7,137 bases of DNA. Origin: Methylococcaceae bacterium. GTDB taxonomy: Bacteria; Pseudomonadota; Gammaproteobacteria; Methylococcales; Methylomonadaceae. The notes beneath the pieces were generated by a model. The model saw only the letters and a list, made by a program, of their open reading frames with translations, did no database searches and was not told the origin of the DNA. Location of the stretch: contig CANNLO010000243.1 of the NCBI GenBank assembly GCA_947505055.1, positions 1-7,137 of the forward strand, in the 5' to 3' direction. This document shows positions 6,674 through 7,137 of the stretch, one piece after another. Every line of letters begins with the position of its first letter. Within the stretch, counting starts at the first letter, position 1. The translations under genes and the position numbers were made by a program.

Positions 6674-7137
6674 TACCTCTGGTGATTTTTTGTCGGTGCT
6701 GGTTACCGGCGCGAATGGCTTTGTCGGCAAGTCGCTTTGTACAAAGTTGATCGAGCAAAGCCATTCTGTCCGTGGAGCAGTGCGCTCTGCATCTGTGCAA
6801 ATCGAAAATACTGAAACCCTATCAATCGGGGAGATAAACGCAAATACGGATTGGGCATCTGCCTTACGCGGCATCGATGTGGTTATTCATCTTGCTGCGC
6901 GCGTGCATGTAATGAACGATAACGCTGCTGACCCGTTGGATGCGTTTCGCAAGATCAATGTTGACGGTACGCTTAATCTTGCCAGACAGGCAGTAAAAGC
7001 AGGTGTGCGGCGTTTTGTTTTTATCAGCTCAATCAAGGTCAATGGCGAGGGTACCTTGTCGGGCCAAGCTTATACGGCGGAAGATCGGCCTGCGCCGGTA
7101 GATTGTTATGGTATTTCCAAGCTTGAAGCGGAAAATG
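6663..7137 (+). CDS. NAD-dependent epimerase/reductase (WbpV/WbjF type), N-terminal part
   Basis: The reading frame runs off the window end, leaving the first 158 residues of an extended SDR usually about 310-330 long. It shows GANGFVG (16-22), HLAARVHVM (76-84), a Ser-rich active-site strand FISSIKVNGE (120-129) and YGISK with Y149 and K153. The AARVHVM...NVDGT and SSIKVNGE pattern is typical of WbpV/WbjF-like proteins in O-antigen clusters, which often lie just before a WbpL/WecA-type initiating transferase. WbpV acts with WbpM in making UDP-D-QuiNAc. A similar role in supplying the primer sugar (D-QuiNAc or D-FucNAc type) is inferred here. GalE-like 4-epimerase activity is the alternative. 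ATG at 6663 overlaps the 2-epimerase gene by 11 bases and lacks a strong ribosome binding site. TTG 6690 or GTG 6696, the latter 10 bases after GGTGA (6681-6685), would give the shorter N terminus often seen in such SDRs. Confidence 0.88.
   Translation, partial: MQNNTSGDFLSVLVTGANGFVGKSLCTKLIEQSHSVRGAVRSASVQIENTETLSIGEINANTDWASALRGIDVVIHLAARVHVMNDNAADPLDAFRKINVDGTLNLARQAVKAGVRRFVFISSIKVNGEGTLSGQAYTAEDRPAPVDCYGISKLEAEN

Overview
The window is the interior of a surface-polysaccharide (O-antigen or capsule) gene cluster from a Gram-negative bacterium. All eight genes lie on the + strand and are packed head to tail. The three-enzyme UDP-L-HexNAc set next to a WbuB/WbjE-type transferase and a WbpV/WbjF-type epimerase resembles O-antigen clusters such as the wbj cluster of Pseudomonas aeruginosa O11. 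Moderate G+C in the conserved sugar-nucleotide genes (about 49% in sampled lines) and the look of the proteins suggest a proteobacterium, perhaps a betaproteobacterium. That placement is tentative, because such clusters move horizontally.

Layout. 1-438: C-terminal part of an integral-membrane acyltransferase 3 (O-acetyltransferase) gene, cut by the window's left edge and very AT-rich. 435-1283: GT2 glycosyltransferase, overlapping the previous gene by 4 bases. 1284-1388: the only sizeable gap (105 bp), AT-rich, with two TATAAT hexamers and no convincing terminator. 1389-2453: GT4 glycosyltransferase. 2441-3670: WbuB-like GT4 glycosyltransferase with a GTG start. 3667-4521: RmlD-type 4-ketoreductase. 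4534-5544: FnlA/CapE/WbjB/WbvB-type UDP-GlcNAc 4,6-dehydratase/epimerase. 5537-6673: FnlC/CapG/WbjD/WbvD-type UDP-HexNAc 2-epimerase. 6663 to the end: a WbpV/WbjF-type NAD-dependent epimerase/reductase, cut by the right edge. From 1389 onward every junction is an overlap of 4-13 bases or a 12-base gap, so these genes probably form one translationally coupled transcript.

How they work together. The three central enzymes should turn UDP-GlcNAc into a UDP-activated 2-acetamido-2,6-dideoxy-L-hexose. The reductase is a plain RmlD-type SDR of 284 residues and not the two-domain SDR-cupin CapF/WbjC/FnlB protein. By the Vibrio cholerae O37 WbvB-WbvR-WbvD precedent, the product is more likely UDP-N-acetyl-L-quinovosamine than UDP-N-acetyl-L-fucosamine. 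The WbuB-like transferase would add this sugar as the second residue on the undecaprenyl-linked primer. The WbpV-like enzyme, commonly found next to a WbpL/WecA-type initiating transferase, may make the primer sugar (D-QuiNAc or D-FucNAc type). The GT2 and GT4 enzymes would add further residues, and the acyltransferase would decorate the glycan.

I see no RNA genes, mobile elements, CRISPR arrays or repeats, and no sign of an entirely new system. The main points of interest are the sugar identity implied by the cupin-less reductase, the gene order, and the steep composition change along the cluster.
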